From a virus, in IMG/VR virus record IMGVR_UViG_3300027823_000006, positions 1-64,000 of that record: a stretch of 64,000 bases of DNA; one strand, given 5' to 3'. Below, one piece after another: positions 25,101-33,864 of this stretch (the stretch's first letter is position 1; every line of letters begins with the position of its first letter). Under the pieces are notes generated by a model that was not told where the DNA came from, ran no database searches, and saw only the letters and a list, made by a program, of their open reading frames with translations. Both the position numbers and the translations under genes were made by a program.

Positions 25101-25611
25101 CGAGCAGATCTTCGAGACCATCCTGGGCTCAGCCATCCAGACAGCATCGGTCGGCACGCAGGACCAGATGTCCGGCATGACGACCATTCGCGTGATGCTC
25201 GGCGACTTGAACAAGCTCGACGACATCAACAAGACCAAGAAGGGCGTCTATCTCGATACCAAGATGGAGTGGCTCGTCGTGAACTGGGTCGAGGCTTCGC
25301 AGGGCCTCTTGGCGCAGACGCGGTACCGCACCGAGACCCCAACGTTCCTCAAGCAAGTGTCCGAGCGCTCGCCTCATCACATCGGCAACGATGAAGTGAA
25401 GCGTGCCCGTGTGCTGGAACGTCTGGTCGATGTGATGGGACCGTGTCAGCCCATCGATCTGATTTCGGTGTTCTCGATCAAGCACCTGCTCGATGCAACC
25501 CGCGCACGTCGTGACGAAGCGATGGCGAAGGTTGCAACGCCTGTTGATACGGTGGCCGAGATCGACCCGAACAAAGCACAAGGAACAGACGACGGAGAAA
25601 TCGTCGCGTAG
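22108..25611 (+). CDS. DNA primase-helicase fusion
   Basis: About 1167 residues combining primer synthesis and strand unwinding. The N-terminus has a CHC2-type zinc finger (CPFH...CFGC, residues about 53-77), as in DnaG. A TOPRIM-like region follows (GHCKEGEFDAL ~310, then PDRDRGGDN ~370). The C-terminal half carries Walker A AEHESGKSK (~755) and a Walker B-like LTLCLEEFEDYG (~802), with a large C-terminal domain to 1167. I chose GTG at 22108 because AAGGAG lies 8 nt upstream; a TTG three bases earlier is the alternative. It is coupled to the nuclease gene by overlap. The helicase class is uncertain. Confidence 0.88.
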   Translation: MARKAKNTDSKVAFTRLNRVWTDVQNMDWMSWLAEVKPEAAFHISGPHIKGRCPFHADGTASFVVTPYKNRASCFGCHRSFWNPIHFIAAINETSVSDALIYAKKRWGLSAAIPKELFEKVRDHEVYQKNKDALMSYFSALLYKALQSYAAGTLVTDDLNWTKPTLDYLLTRRLGQTAPNELVAEKDQPNGSFDQHGVWVTLFGRELLGIFPRIVDIANHFGDTSEEYKFFRSYFGKYTDGQTYIGHLVFPYDDTPTTICRFKLREPVSPAVSQAWVEDTYEPEMDGFRGFYGLRYYRTYLTSEEHGADGPDKGFIGHCKEGEFDALAAIAQQIRRQSDDYISLALSGGGSQSVDRLATFGINRVWIVPDRDRGGDNFVKQILDASKAKNLSFRVFRWPDEYVDWHDPTRPNVWIKDPDNAIKEIGYPRWVRYVNNEKMYASTDEWCYDQMSAEIAQSGTTDVSAISHAAKRWGALLKDEQVCNAYCVAVAKDHNLDAVILRRDILVKNDNEEEFIKRLHTTLLEKYHPVGIQNGEGRKRILSLWNKASRTTDTVILNDERSAETLISRHYGPIYDFITATVGDPPFIVGDDPDASQFNVTMKAKKYREYLNYALLMMAKDLPSMDHAPIKSQGIHMMETTEGRMRSYLVNGRDVYCLLHDGANYTATPLDGPRHEGTIFDNAGAPWLDTIKDAKDLSSNVDLVDLFVRVRDMVETGWAFRYQQLDCTFLAAYVMCLSVMTVFTRQTAVILNAEHESGKSKFTAGFVGGGSASRINVVAHAITMQGYTAASIRQQRNNSSLTLCLEEFEDYGGNDAKSIAVRKVLELCRDLISETAVNWSIGTTTGESRTYHLRFPLVACAIRPLRDAASLSRFVQFELVKDATHKDPVLALAGKFGDDLINKTRHDMVVGLLPHMMTLREHQTAIEQEYVSGGRLPAHASSRFREAMFPILAMLRLLNGLAKERGGENPIPNYQQFAYDFAESRREQLARLKTTSENEQIFETILGSAIQTASVGTQDQMSGMTTIRVMLGDLNKLDDINKTKKGVYLDTKMEWLVVNWVEASQGLLAQTRYRTETPTFLKQVSERSPHHIGNDEVKRARVLERLVDVMGPCQPIDLISVFSIKHLLDATRARRDEAMAKVATPVDTVAEIDPNKAQGTDDGEIVA

Positions 25612-25646
25612 AGTATGTTTATGCCGCCAACACCGGAGGAAACGTA

Positions 25647-28601
25647 GTGGCCGAGAAGAAGATCAAGCTTCCGGTCATTCCAATCGACAATCCGTCGTTG
25701 GACCCGGACAGTCAGAACAAGACCAAAGGCTTCGGCTGCCAGAACTGCGAACTGCTGCCCAAGCAGCGGGTTCTCGGGCAGGGCACACGCGGCAAAGTCG
25801 ACATCATGTTCGTGTCCGAGTCGCCGTCGTCCTGGTCGACCAACAATCAGGAGGTGTTCTACGGACGCGGTGGTCGCATCATCCGCAATGTATGGAAGGA
25901 ACTGAAGGAGCTGGACAGACGCTCGGGCGGCAATCTGAAGATGAACCACCTGTCGAAGTGGGACACCTACGCAGTCAAGTGCCAGGTCGAAGAGGGTCGC
26001 GATCAGAACGCGACTGCGTCGGCTGGCACGATTCGCCAGTGCTCGAGTTACCTGCAACGTGAGCTGCTCGATCGATCACCCACGATCGTCGTGGCGTTTG
26101 GTGCAACCGCACTCAAGTCACTGGGCTATAAAGGCGACAGGTTCATGGAGTCGCGCGGGCGGCTTCTCGACATCGACGTTGCAGGCAGGACCTACAAGGT
26201 CTTGCCGACGTTTTCGACGAAACACCTTGTGGCCAAGACCGGCCTCTACAACCTGTTCTATGCCGACGTTGTCCGTGCGGTGCGTATCGCCGGCGGCGTC
26301 GACGAAGCGGGAACGCACGCGACTATCGAAGAGGTCACCAAGGACTACCGGATTCCGCAAACGGTGGCGGAGGTCAAAGAGATCTGCGACACGATGATCG
26401 ACTACGTGGTCGAGGGCGCCAAGACCGCATCGCAATGCGCGCTCGCGGTGGACACCGAGACCAACACCGTCAATCCTCATCGCAAGGACGCCAAGATCCT
26501 GTGCATCTCGTTCTCATGGGACACAGGACGGGCGACCGCAATTCCGTTGTTCCATCGGGAAGCGACGTGGACGGACGAGGAGTTGGAAGAAGTCATCGGG
26601 CACGTTCAGCGAGTGCTCGAGTGTGCGAAGCCCAAGGTCTTCCACAACGCCAAGTTCGATCTCAAGATGATCGAGCTGAGACATGGTTGGCGCGTCAATA
26701 ACGTCGCGTGGGATTCGCTGCTCGGCGAGCACCTCCTGCGCGAGGACATGACGGGCTCCTACGGCCTCAAGGTCTTGGGTCGCAGCTACTTCCCGATGTT
26801 CAGCAACTACGCCGACAAGGTGCAGGAGCTGGCGGAGCAGCTGACGCCCGAAGAAGAAGGTGTCCGCACCGTGCTCATCAAGACACGCAAGGGCAAACCG
26901 AAGAAAGGCATCCCGGGTATCGAAGACGGCCTGACGATGGAGCTGAGCAAAAAGGAACTAGAGTCCTACTTGTTTGGTACCAAGCGCGACCGCAAGAAGC
27001 GATCGATGGACGAAGGCTACGAACGCGTTGCCCTCGACACCTTGCTCATCTATGCCGCCGTCGACACCGACCTGACGCGACGTCTCCTGCGTCACCAGTT
27101 TGTGCGAATGCAGCAAGAGGGCTTCCAGCAGAACGCGCGCGCCCTGATGTCCTCCCACTGCGTGCCGGCCTCGCGTGTGCTTGGAAAGATGGAGTTCGAC
27201 GGCTTTCGTGTCGATCGGCCTTACATCGAGAAGCTCGAAATCGACCTCGCCAAGATTGTTGACGAGAAGAAGGCCATGCTTGCGAGCATGTGGGACCCCG
27301 ACAAGAAGGCCAAGGGGATCGAATTCAACCCAAACTCCACGGCAGACATCGCGACGATCCTTTACGGCATCGGCGTACCGCAGCCCGAGGGCGGACGGCG
27401 TGCTTACGCAGAGGATTGGATCGAGCGGAACAAGAAATCGAACAAGTACAAGACCGACAAGAAGATGCTCAAGGCGTTCGTCGAACGCATGAAGTGTCCG
27501 TTCTCGAAGACGCTGCTCGAGTACCGTGCTGCGCACAAGGCACTGACGGGCTTCGTTCACGACATTAAGGCACTGTCTGAGTACGACGGCTACCTGCACA
27601 CCAGCTTCCACTTGCACGGCACGTCGACGGGACGTCTGTCTTCGTCGAACGTCAACATGCAGAACCAGCCCAAGAAGCTGGCAGGTGTGAACATCAAGAA
27701 GATCTTCATCCCGGACGACCCCGAGGAGGAGCTGATCTTCAACGTTGACTGGAAGGGCGCCGAGATTCGCGTGTTCACGGCGTATGCGCCCGACGAACAA
27801 CTCATCACGGCGTTGAACGCGGGACTCGACGTTCACAGCTGGTTCACGCAGGAGATCTTCGGGATTCCCTACGAAGAGGTCGAGGCCCAGAAGGACATCA
27901 GTGACGAGATGTCCAAGACGCGCACCACGGTCAAGCGCGTCGTGTTCGGCATTCTCTACGGCGCTATGGCGAAGAAGATTGCCGAGACCGCCGGCATCTC
28001 GGAAGAGGCTGCACAAAACGTCATCGACAAGCTGTTCAACCGCTTCCCGTCCCTGAAGAACTACATGGACGAGGTCGTGGCTCAGATCCACACGAAGGGC
28101 TTCGTCGAGACCTTGTTCGGGCGCCGCCGTCGGTTCCCGCTCCAGACGGTCAACGGCTTTTTCCGTGGCCAAGCTGAACGGCGTGGCAAGAACATGAAGA
28201 TTCAGTCGACGTCGTCAGACATCGTTGTGGCGCAGCTCATTGAAATCTTCGAGAACATTGGACAGCTCGGCGGTCGTTGCTGCATTACGGTTCACGACTC
28301 GATCGTCGGAACCATCAAGAAGAAGTACATCGGGCAGGCTCAAGCGTTCTTCGACTACTACTGCGTGGAACGTGTCAGCCAGAAGTTCCCATGGCTGCCG
28401 GTCGCGTTCGCACACGACGTGAGCGTGGGGTCCAACTACGGCGAGACGATCGCCTTGGCGGACTACATCGCTCGAAACCCGCCCAAGCCGATGACGCTTG
28501 ACCAGGAGTTCCTCCAGGTTCTCGATGAAGAGTCCCTGGAGGAGCTGCGGGAAGATGAAGAAGAAGCTGCGCTGGCGTCCGTCGTTAGTGCTAAAGCGTG
28601 A
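25647..28601 (+). CDS. DNA polymerase (family A) with N-terminal uracil-DNA-glycosylase-like domain
   Basis: A 984-residue replicative polymerase. Residues 25-215 resemble family 4 UDG: C31-x2-C34 and C112...C132 give the Fe-S cysteines, but the usual GEAPG is SESPS (57-61) and HPS is altered. The 3'-5' exonuclease has VDTET (268-272), HNAKFD (333-338) and YAAVDTD (469-475). The polymerase core has motif A DWKGAEIR (701-708), motif B KRVVFGILYG (763-772) and motif C VHDS (882-885), where Pol I normally has HDE. The GTG start has a near-perfect GGAGGAAAC Shine-Dalgarno. UDG-polymerase fusions are known in SPO1-type phages. The glycosylase part may have lost activity and serve another role. Confidence 0.93.
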   Translation: MAEKKIKLPVIPIDNPSLDPDSQNKTKGFGCQNCELLPKQRVLGQGTRGKVDIMFVSESPSSWSTNNQEVFYGRGGRIIRNVWKELKELDRRSGGNLKMNHLSKWDTYAVKCQVEEGRDQNATASAGTIRQCSSYLQRELLDRSPTIVVAFGATALKSLGYKGDRFMESRGRLLDIDVAGRTYKVLPTFSTKHLVAKTGLYNLFYADVVRAVRIAGGVDEAGTHATIEEVTKDYRIPQTVAEVKEICDTMIDYVVEGAKTASQCALAVDTETNTVNPHRKDAKILCISFSWDTGRATAIPLFHREATWTDEELEEVIGHVQRVLECAKPKVFHNAKFDLKMIELRHGWRVNNVAWDSLLGEHLLREDMTGSYGLKVLGRSYFPMFSNYADKVQELAEQLTPEEEGVRTVLIKTRKGKPKKGIPGIEDGLTMELSKKELESYLFGTKRDRKKRSMDEGYERVALDTLLIYAAVDTDLTRRLLRHQFVRMQQEGFQQNARALMSSHCVPASRVLGKMEFDGFRVDRPYIEKLEIDLAKIVDEKKAMLASMWDPDKKAKGIEFNPNSTADIATILYGIGVPQPEGGRRAYAEDWIERNKKSNKYKTDKKMLKAFVERMKCPFSKTLLEYRAAHKALTGFVHDIKALSEYDGYLHTSFHLHGTSTGRLSSSNVNMQNQPKKLAGVNIKKIFIPDDPEEELIFNVDWKGAEIRVFTAYAPDEQLITALNAGLDVHSWFTQEIFGIPYEEVEAQKDISDEMSKTRTTVKRVVFGILYGAMAKKIAETAGISEEAAQNVIDKLFNRFPSLKNYMDEVVAQIHTKGFVETLFGRRRRFPLQTVNGFFRGQAERRGKNMKIQSTSSDIVVAQLIEIFENIGQLGGRCCITVHDSIVGTIKKKYIGQAQAFFDYYCVERVSQKFPWLPVAFAHDVSVGSNYGETIALADYIARNPPKPMTLDQEFLQVLDEESLEELREDEEEAALASVVSAKA

Positions 28602-28631
28602 TTGTTAGAAACGCCACGTTTACGGTATAAG
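28602..28631 (+). promoter_or_regulatory. Sigma-70-like promoter for the exonuclease gene
   Basis: TTGTTA (28602-28607), 18-bp spacer, TATAAG (28626-28631), placed 17 nt before the ATG of the DnaQ-like gene, with GAGG in between. Confidence 0.5.
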
Positions 28632-28647
28632 CTTTAGCTGAGGACCT

Positions 28648-29214
28648 ATGCCACAACGCCCTGCCATGAAGGACTGCAACCTCTTCTTCTTCGACTGTGA
28701 GACAGGAGGATTGAATCCTGCTGCCGCAGACATGGTCGAGGTGGCCTGTATCGTGACGGACCCGTCAGGACAAAAAGTCCTCAACGAGTACCACACGAAG
28801 GTCCACCCGAAGAAGCCGGTCGATCCCGGGGCAGCGCGGGTCAATGGTTACAACACGGAGAAGTGGGCATCCGAGGCCATCAATCTCGATGTTGCAATGG
28901 TAACGATGTTGGGGATGGGACGTGACTCTGTCTTCGTCGCACACAACACTCCCTTTGACTGGGGATTCTTCGAGATGGCGATGGCTGCGCGTGGCCAGCG
29001 CTGGAACGGCGACTACCACAAGATCGATACCGTCGCACTGGCCACACCCCTCCTGAAGGCAGGACACGTCCCCAACCTCAAGTTGGTCACGCTGGCCGCA
29101 CACTTCGGTATTGAACATGAAGCTCACCGTGCGATGGGTGACGCAAAGGCGTGTCGCGGCGTCTATCTGAAGTTGATGGAGATGTACAACACGGTGTTCC
29201 CAACTGTGCACTGA
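28648..29214 (+). CDS. DnaQ-like 3'-5' exonuclease
   Basis: A 188-residue DEDDh exonuclease: FFDCETGG (D16, E18; ExoI), AHNTPFDWGFF (ExoII, with the second Asp) and HRAMGDAKA (ExoIII, with His and final Asp). Spacing and length are those of stand-alone DnaQ/RNase T-type enzymes. It follows the polymerase gene, with its own promoter. Because the polymerase has a complete exonuclease domain, this enzyme is probably for repair, end trimming or nucleotide recycling rather than the only proofreader. Confidence 0.92.
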   Translation: MPQRPAMKDCNLFFFDCETGGLNPAAADMVEVACIVTDPSGQKVLNEYHTKVHPKKPVDPGAARVNGYNTEKWASEAINLDVAMVTMLGMGRDSVFVAHNTPFDWGFFEMAMAARGQRWNGDYHKIDTVALATPLLKAGHVPNLKLVTLAAHFGIEHEAHRAMGDAKACRGVYLKLMEMYNTVFPTVH

Positions 29215-29217
29215 CGA

Positions 29218-31896
29218 CTACAGGAACCGATAGTTCTGCGTCAGGATGATGTGTGCGAACCAGCCAAACAGCTGGGCGTGCAGGCAGTCGTCCGGCTGCG
29301 TGGGCGCGTGACGCCACACCTTACGGCCTTGCATCGTGACCTCCTCGTAGACGTTGAGGATGTCGTTGATAGCCGGACTTGCCTGCTTCAGGTTCGGATA
29401 GAGCATCTGCTTGTGCAGCAGTTGTCGCGCAAAGTTGTCGATCATTGTGGTGCGGTCGGCGCTGTAGACCATCGCGTTCGGGTTCCACTCGTACGGCTTC
29501 GACAGCGACATGTAACGAATGGACGTGACGCGATGGTCTCCGAGCTTCGCACGCAGGTACGAGTTGCCGATGGCGCCTTCACCGGCGTCACCGACCAACA
29601 TCTGGACGCCCCATGCGTTGCACAGTTCGACGATCTCGTCGACCCAGCCGACCGCGTGACCGTTGGGGAAGATCTTGTAGAAGAGCGTCTTGAGACGACC
29701 GTCGGCGAGCTGGCCCCAGATATGGAGCACCGTGCGCGACTTGAACATACCTTCGCTGCCCTTGATCTCGGCGCCTCCGCCAGACCAGTCGACGCCGGCA
29801 GTCACGCGAACGATGCCCTCCTTGGAAAGGGGCAGCGGCAACCGCGTCATCTCGTGATTCTCGTCGCACAGGGCTTCGAGGATCTCCTTGGTGAGAAGAC
29901 GAACACCTGTCGACGTACTGACGCCGATGCACTCGTTTAGAAAACGGGACTCGCCATAGAGAGGCGATTCCATCTTGTAGAGGAGCTTTCCCCAACGCTC
30001 GAGGGCCCCTTCGTATCCCACGGACCCCGGCTGCCATGACGCGGGCACGTTGACAGGCATGATCGCCTGGGAGATGTGGAAGCCTTTGATGCCAACAGCC
30101 TTGTCCTTGGACATGTCGACCCACTGACCCTTACGAGGGTCGAGATAGGTACCACAACCAATACAGATAGGACCCAGCTTACCCAAGCCCTTGGTGCTGT
30201 CGATAAACGTCCACTTACCACACCCCTTGCACCGCATGCACCATTCGGTCTGCGACGACTGAGACCACAAGAACTCAATGGTGTTCTCCATCGTCTTGGG
30301 TGTGCCTGCGTAGGCCGAATACTGATATGGCGAGTTAGCCATACACTGACCTGTAATGAGCGGACGCAGTCCTGGACCGCCGCGGACGACAGGCCGATGA
30401 TGAGGAACCGTAAAACAATACACGGGCTCATCTGTTACGTGTTCAGTAGTTGTACTGTTCTTGCGCCGATAAAAGACAAAGAAATTGTCGACGTAAGCGC
30501 ATATTTCGTAAGCGATCTTGTCAGGCACGTATTCACGTACACGTTGATTAGGTGACCGTCCACACAAGGTCCAAGCGCGATGGACACTGTCGGCCAAAGA
30601 CTTGGAAACGGTAAACAACGTCCAACGGTCCCAAGACATACCTTCTCGGGCAGTTGCATTTCCGAGGTAAATGCCTGCGAGCACTTGGCGAAGTAGGTCC
30701 TCCGACATGAAGAACTCGTCGGGAATGTACTTTTCAAAGGTGTTTCCGAGACGATGAAAATACTCACCGAGAATTCGCGAGTTGATCGTAACGTGTTTGA
30801 TGTACGGTTTTTTCGAGTTCGAAGCGATGGAATACGTTAGCCCGCAACGCTCGATCGTTTCGATAATATCCGACAGGTAGCGCCCCTCGCTTTGTGTAAT
30901 ACAGGGGCGTGGACAGGTCTTAACACCTCTACGTTTAGCCCAACGTATAGAGCCTTCCGAAAGATACCAACCAACAAGACGCGCGAAGGCATCGTAGGGT
31001 AAATCGATTCCGTGAGCGTTCTGACCGTGCGCACCTAAAATGCCGGGAAACGTTCGACGAAGTGGTGTTGTTGATGTCCGAAGGCCTGCGGGACCCGTTA
31101 GTCGAAATGCTTCGCCTTTATCTGTTGCGATACTGCGAGCACTCGAGAACCGCCACGATGCTCGCGACATGGACCGTGTCTCGCCCTTCGGGTGCACCCA
31201 CATCATATGGTCGCCGGTCACACGGATAGACATTTGGTCGTGATTGAACGAAACCATCTGACCTGTATGGCGTTTCTGAATCAGTTGCGTCGGATGATGC
31301 CACTCGATTCGACCGTCTTCGTCGACATCCGCAATTTCGTCCGCGAGATTTACTTCCGCTACAGAAATCCAACCTCGTTTACATAGAACTTCTGTACGTG
31401 AATCGAAACATTCTTCGATGACGGGAATGACGGACTCGTAAAGGATGTCCTGCACTTCGTCGAAGTTGCATCGGTCTGCCGAGTAACCACGTGCACGGTC
31501 CGGATCATCGAGAGCGTATGTGAACGCCATCTCGGAACCGTTTGTGAACATACGCAGAAGCACGTTGTCGATCGAATTCGCGTTGACGAACCCCCTCCGA
31601 AGGTCGGGGCTGTACGCGAGGATCTTGGCAACGCGTGTATGCGAGAACTTTCGAGTCTGTTCTTGCGTCGGTGAAACGTAGTAGGACTTGAAGTTTGGCG
31701 TCGCGACCGCCTCGGCGATCATGAACGCGGCCAGGGTGGTCGACTTGGTGACCTGCCGCCCCGTCTTCAACAGAAGCCGAGGGTACTTACCGTCGTAGAC
31801 CGCGCCGAACATTGGGTAGTCCTGTAGCGACAACGGCTTGCCGTCGACGTAGAACATCCCCTGCGCGATGGTTGAACGATAAACCTCTTCCGACAT
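29218..31896 (-). CDS. Terminase large subunit precursor containing an intein
   Basis: The DNA-packaging motor precursor is 892 residues, with a 355-residue intein at 163-517. The exteins give a 537-residue terminase. The ATPase has TGRQVTKST (Walker A-like, 45-53), NFDEVQD (Walker B, 144-150) and, just after the intein, SAYAGTPKT (coupling motif, 527-535). A zinc ribbon follows (C556-x2-C559...C578-x2-C581). The nuclease has AGVDWSGG (D703), LVGDAGEG (D770) and QPDDCLHA (~869). The intein splits the ATPase between Walker B and the coupling motif, so splicing is needed for function. The gene lies alone on the minus strand between plus-strand genes, away from the portal. Confidence 0.93.
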   Translation of the reverse strand: MSEEVYRSTIAQGMFYVDGKPLSLQDYPMFGAVYDGKYPRLLLKTGRQVTKSTTLAAFMIAEAVATPNFKSYYVSPTQEQTRKFSHTRVAKILAYSPDLRRGFVNANSIDNVLLRMFTNGSEMAFTYALDDPDRARGYSADRCNFDEVQDILYESVIPVIEECFDSRTEVLCKRGWISVAEVNLADEIADVDEDGRIEWHHPTQLIQKRHTGQMVSFNHDQMSIRVTGDHMMWVHPKGETRSMSRASWRFSSARSIATDKGEAFRLTGPAGLRTSTTPLRRTFPGILGAHGQNAHGIDLPYDAFARLVGWYLSEGSIRWAKRRGVKTCPRPCITQSEGRYLSDIIETIERCGLTYSIASNSKKPYIKHVTINSRILGEYFHRLGNTFEKYIPDEFFMSEDLLRQVLAGIYLGNATAREGMSWDRWTLFTVSKSLADSVHRAWTLCGRSPNQRVREYVPDKIAYEICAYVDNFFVFYRRKNSTTTEHVTDEPVYCFTVPHHRPVVRGGPGLRPLITGQCMANSPYQYSAYAGTPKTMENTIEFLWSQSSQTEWCMRCKGCGKWTFIDSTKGLGKLGPICIGCGTYLDPRKGQWVDMSKDKAVGIKGFHISQAIMPVNVPASWQPGSVGYEGALERWGKLLYKMESPLYGESRFLNECIGVSTSTGVRLLTKEILEALCDENHEMTRLPLPLSKEGIVRVTAGVDWSGGGAEIKGSEGMFKSRTVLHIWGQLADGRLKTLFYKIFPNGHAVGWVDEIVELCNAWGVQMLVGDAGEGAIGNSYLRAKLGDHRVTSIRYMSLSKPYEWNPNAMVYSADRTTMIDNFARQLLHKQMLYPNLKQASPAINDILNVYEEVTMQGRKVWRHAPTQPDDCLHAQLFGWFAHIILTQNYRFL
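30346..31410 (-). other. Intein with degenerate LAGLIDADG endonuclease, Gln at C-terminus
   Basis: A 355-residue protein intron inside the terminase. Block A is CFDSRTEVLCKRGWISVAEV, starting with the splicing Cys163. Block B is VTGDHMMW (Thr/His). Block F is VYCFTVPHHRPVVRGG, and block G is PLITGQ followed by Cys518 of the extein. The usual His-Asn end is Gly-Gln. The endonuclease domain has LVGWYLSEG (first LAGLIDADG, acid kept as Glu) and LAGIYLGNA (second, acid replaced by Asn), so cleavage may be lost. Base composition is visibly more AT-rich than the flanking extein, a sign of acquisition. Boundaries rest on Cys codons at 31408-31410 and 30343-30345. Confidence 0.92.
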
Positions 31897-31901
31897 ATCA
31901 A
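31872..31901 (+). promoter_or_regulatory. Sigma-70-like promoter for the MoxR-type ATPase
   Basis: TTGAAC (31872-31877), 18-bp spacer, TATCAA (31896-31901), 20 nt before the ATG. It overlaps the start codon of the divergent terminase gene. AGGAG precedes the ATPase ATG. Confidence 0.4.
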
Positions 31902-31921
31902 CGGGAACCTAGGAGAATGAA

Positions 31922-33208
31922 ATGAGCAAAGCTGACACCAAGACGTCGATGGAAGAAACCTTCGCATCCAAGCTCGGCGTCGAGATGGTTACGCCCCGCG
32001 TCTTCGAAGAGCTGATTGAACTGAATGCGGGGACGCGCAACGTGGTGTGCGCGATCGGTCCGTCGGGCATCGGTAAGACCGCGATCCCGACGCAGGTGGC
32101 GAAACGCAGGAACGGCGGCAAGGGCGTTCCCTACGTCGCCCTCCACATGCCGACCGCAACGCAGGAAGGTTTCTTCATTCCGACCACGGCCGCCGACACG
32201 AAGCTGTATTTCGACCAACGCGTGCCGCGCCTGTTTCAGCCGCTCATCGAGTGGGCCGCGGAGGTGACCAAGAAGTACAAGGGCAAGGTTCCCAAGGACC
32301 AGTGCCCGATTCTCTCGATCGAAGAACTGAATCGCGCCGTCGACAAGTCGGTCACGCGCGCTGCTTTCGTTCTGATCGGCGACCGCATGATCGGCGACAT
32401 CAAGCTGCTCGACTGCATCCAGATCGTGGTGACGATGAACCCGTCGGGCGGCGGGATGAACGTCAACGAGTTCGAGCGTGACCCCGCGATGCGACGCCGG
32501 CTCTTGCCGATCGGTGTTGCGTACAACTACGGCGACTTCATGAAGTACGCCATCGACGCAGAGTTCCACGAGCACGTCATCGGGCATCTCGGCGCTCAGC
32601 CAAGCCATGGGTACGACGACCAAGCTGCGCTGGCCGGCAAGGCGTTCGCGTGCCCTGCAACCTGGGAGACGGTCTCGCGTCTGTGTGTTCAGTTCGACGA
32701 AGCAAAGATTCCGCTGAACAGTTCGATCGGTCGAGCTGCGATCGCAGGTGCGGTGGGTTCTGCATCGGCGACCGCGTTCCTCGATTTCGTTCGAGACAAC
32801 ACACTCGTCGTCACGCCCGACGATGTGCTGAACAACTACGGCATCGACTCGGAGACGCGTCGGCGCTTCAAAGCCTACATCCCAAAGGACGGTGAAGGTC
32901 GGCTCGACAAGGTTACCGAGCTGGCCATGGGTCTGGCCACTCGCCTCTTCTCGGACCTCTCTAAGAAGCCGGAGGCATTGGTCAAGCAGCTGTCGATCTT
33001 CATCGGTGATCTGCCCGAGGAGATCCTGGTCTCGTTCATCCAAAAGATGACGGACGAAGCCAACCGGATGGGCAACGAAGCGAAGAGCTTCCTCCAGACG
33101 TTGAACCAAAAGCTGGGGCAGGAGCCCAACTTCATGGACGGTCTCAAGAGACTGCACCACGCCAAGATCGCGGCGCAGAAGGCAGCGTTGGACGCCAGCC
33201 CGTCGTGA
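31922..33208 (+). CDS. MoxR-type AAA+ ATPase
   Basis: A 428-residue AAA+ protein: Walker A GPSGIGKT (46-53), Walker B-like CPILSIEELNRA (~127-138), sensor-1-like VTMNPSGGGMN (~171) and a helical C-terminal half. The arrangement matches MoxR/RavA-like ATPases that work with VWA-domain partners as protein-remodelling or metal-insertion machines. The probable partner, a VWA/HExxH protein, is encoded 2.1 kb downstream at 35349-36782. Two minus-strand genes and an HNH gene now lie between them. Confidence 0.85.
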   Translation: MSKADTKTSMEETFASKLGVEMVTPRVFEELIELNAGTRNVVCAIGPSGIGKTAIPTQVAKRRNGGKGVPYVALHMPTATQEGFFIPTTAADTKLYFDQRVPRLFQPLIEWAAEVTKKYKGKVPKDQCPILSIEELNRAVDKSVTRAAFVLIGDRMIGDIKLLDCIQIVVTMNPSGGGMNVNEFERDPAMRRRLLPIGVAYNYGDFMKYAIDAEFHEHVIGHLGAQPSHGYDDQAALAGKAFACPATWETVSRLCVQFDEAKIPLNSSIGRAAIAGAVGSASATAFLDFVRDNTLVVTPDDVLNNYGIDSETRRRFKAYIPKDGEGRLDKVTELAMGLATRLFSDLSKKPEALVKQLSIFIGDLPEEILVSFIQKMTDEANRMGNEAKSFLQTLNQKLGQEPNFMDGLKRLHHAKIAAQKAALDASPS

Positions 33209-33210
33209 CG

Positions 33211-33855
33211 TCATGTAACCCGAGCCAGATCCCGTTCAGCTTGAACTCGACGTTCACGGACGTGAAGTTCGACCGCCGCGAGACGGGCGATCTGAACATC
33301 GACAGGTGTTTCCTGAAGGCTCAGCGCCGTGAGGTTGTCTTTGCTGACGTGAGACCAGCGTTCCTTGACCTCGTCGATGAGGTGCGTGTGGTGACGTTCT
33401 CGATTCAACGCAGGCTGTGCGAACGCGAGCTGCTCAGGCGCGAGTACAAACCCTGCACGGTTCAAGATCACGCCGGCGTAGCCACGCGGCTCGTTATTGA
33501 ACTCCCACGACGCGTCTTTCGATGCACGAAGGATCCAGGCCGCCTCGGTGACGGCCCAGGCAAGACGGGCAGGAGATGCTTCTTCGAGCGTGTCGGGATT
33601 GGGCTGAGAACCGTCGAAGGCGATGGCCGTTTTCTCGAACGTGATGGCGTCCCAGTAGAACGAGGGGACGAGGCGCAACGTCAACGCCGCCATGATCTTG
33701 GCCCGATTTCCGTCGGGCAGCTCAACACCCTGATGTTGCAGTTCGAGCCAAATCGACTCGGGCTCCCACGCAAGGAAGTCTCCGAGCAATCCATACGCGG
33801 CTTTCATCAGAACAATGGCGGCAGTGTCCGGATCACGGAGAAGGTCTTTGCTCAC
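33211..33855 (-). CDS. Probable virion-associated protein (214 aa)
   Basis: Starts with GTG (MSKDLLRDPDTAAIVLMKAA) with AGAGGT 6 nt upstream. The protein is mostly helical with Trp-rich spots (WEPESIW, WAVTEAAWILRASKDASWEF). No known family was recognised. It lies 9 nt downstream of the 329-aa gene on the same strand, so both are probably expressed from the CCTATAAT box at 34861. A virion role is inferred from this shared promoter type. Confidence 0.65.
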   Translation of the reverse strand: MSKDLLRDPDTAAIVLMKAAYGLLGDFLAWEPESIWLELQHQGVELPDGNRAKIMAALTLRLVPSFYWDAITFEKTAIAFDGSQPNPDTLEEASPARLAWAVTEAAWILRASKDASWEFNNEPRGYAGVILNRAGFVLAPEQLAFAQPALNRERHHTHLIDEVKERWSHVSKDNLTALSLQETPVDVQIARLAAVELHVRERRVQAERDLARVT

Positions 33856-33864
33856 GCAAGACCT

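Noticed and set aside
26958-28172. Minus-strand open frame of 404 codons inside the DNA polymerase gene
   Set aside because: Lies opposite conserved polymerase motifs A and B and has no start signal.
31898-33214. Minus-strand open frame of 438 codons opposite the MoxR-type ATPase
   Set aside because: The plus strand has Walker A and B and a ribosome binding site; the minus frame is a shadow.
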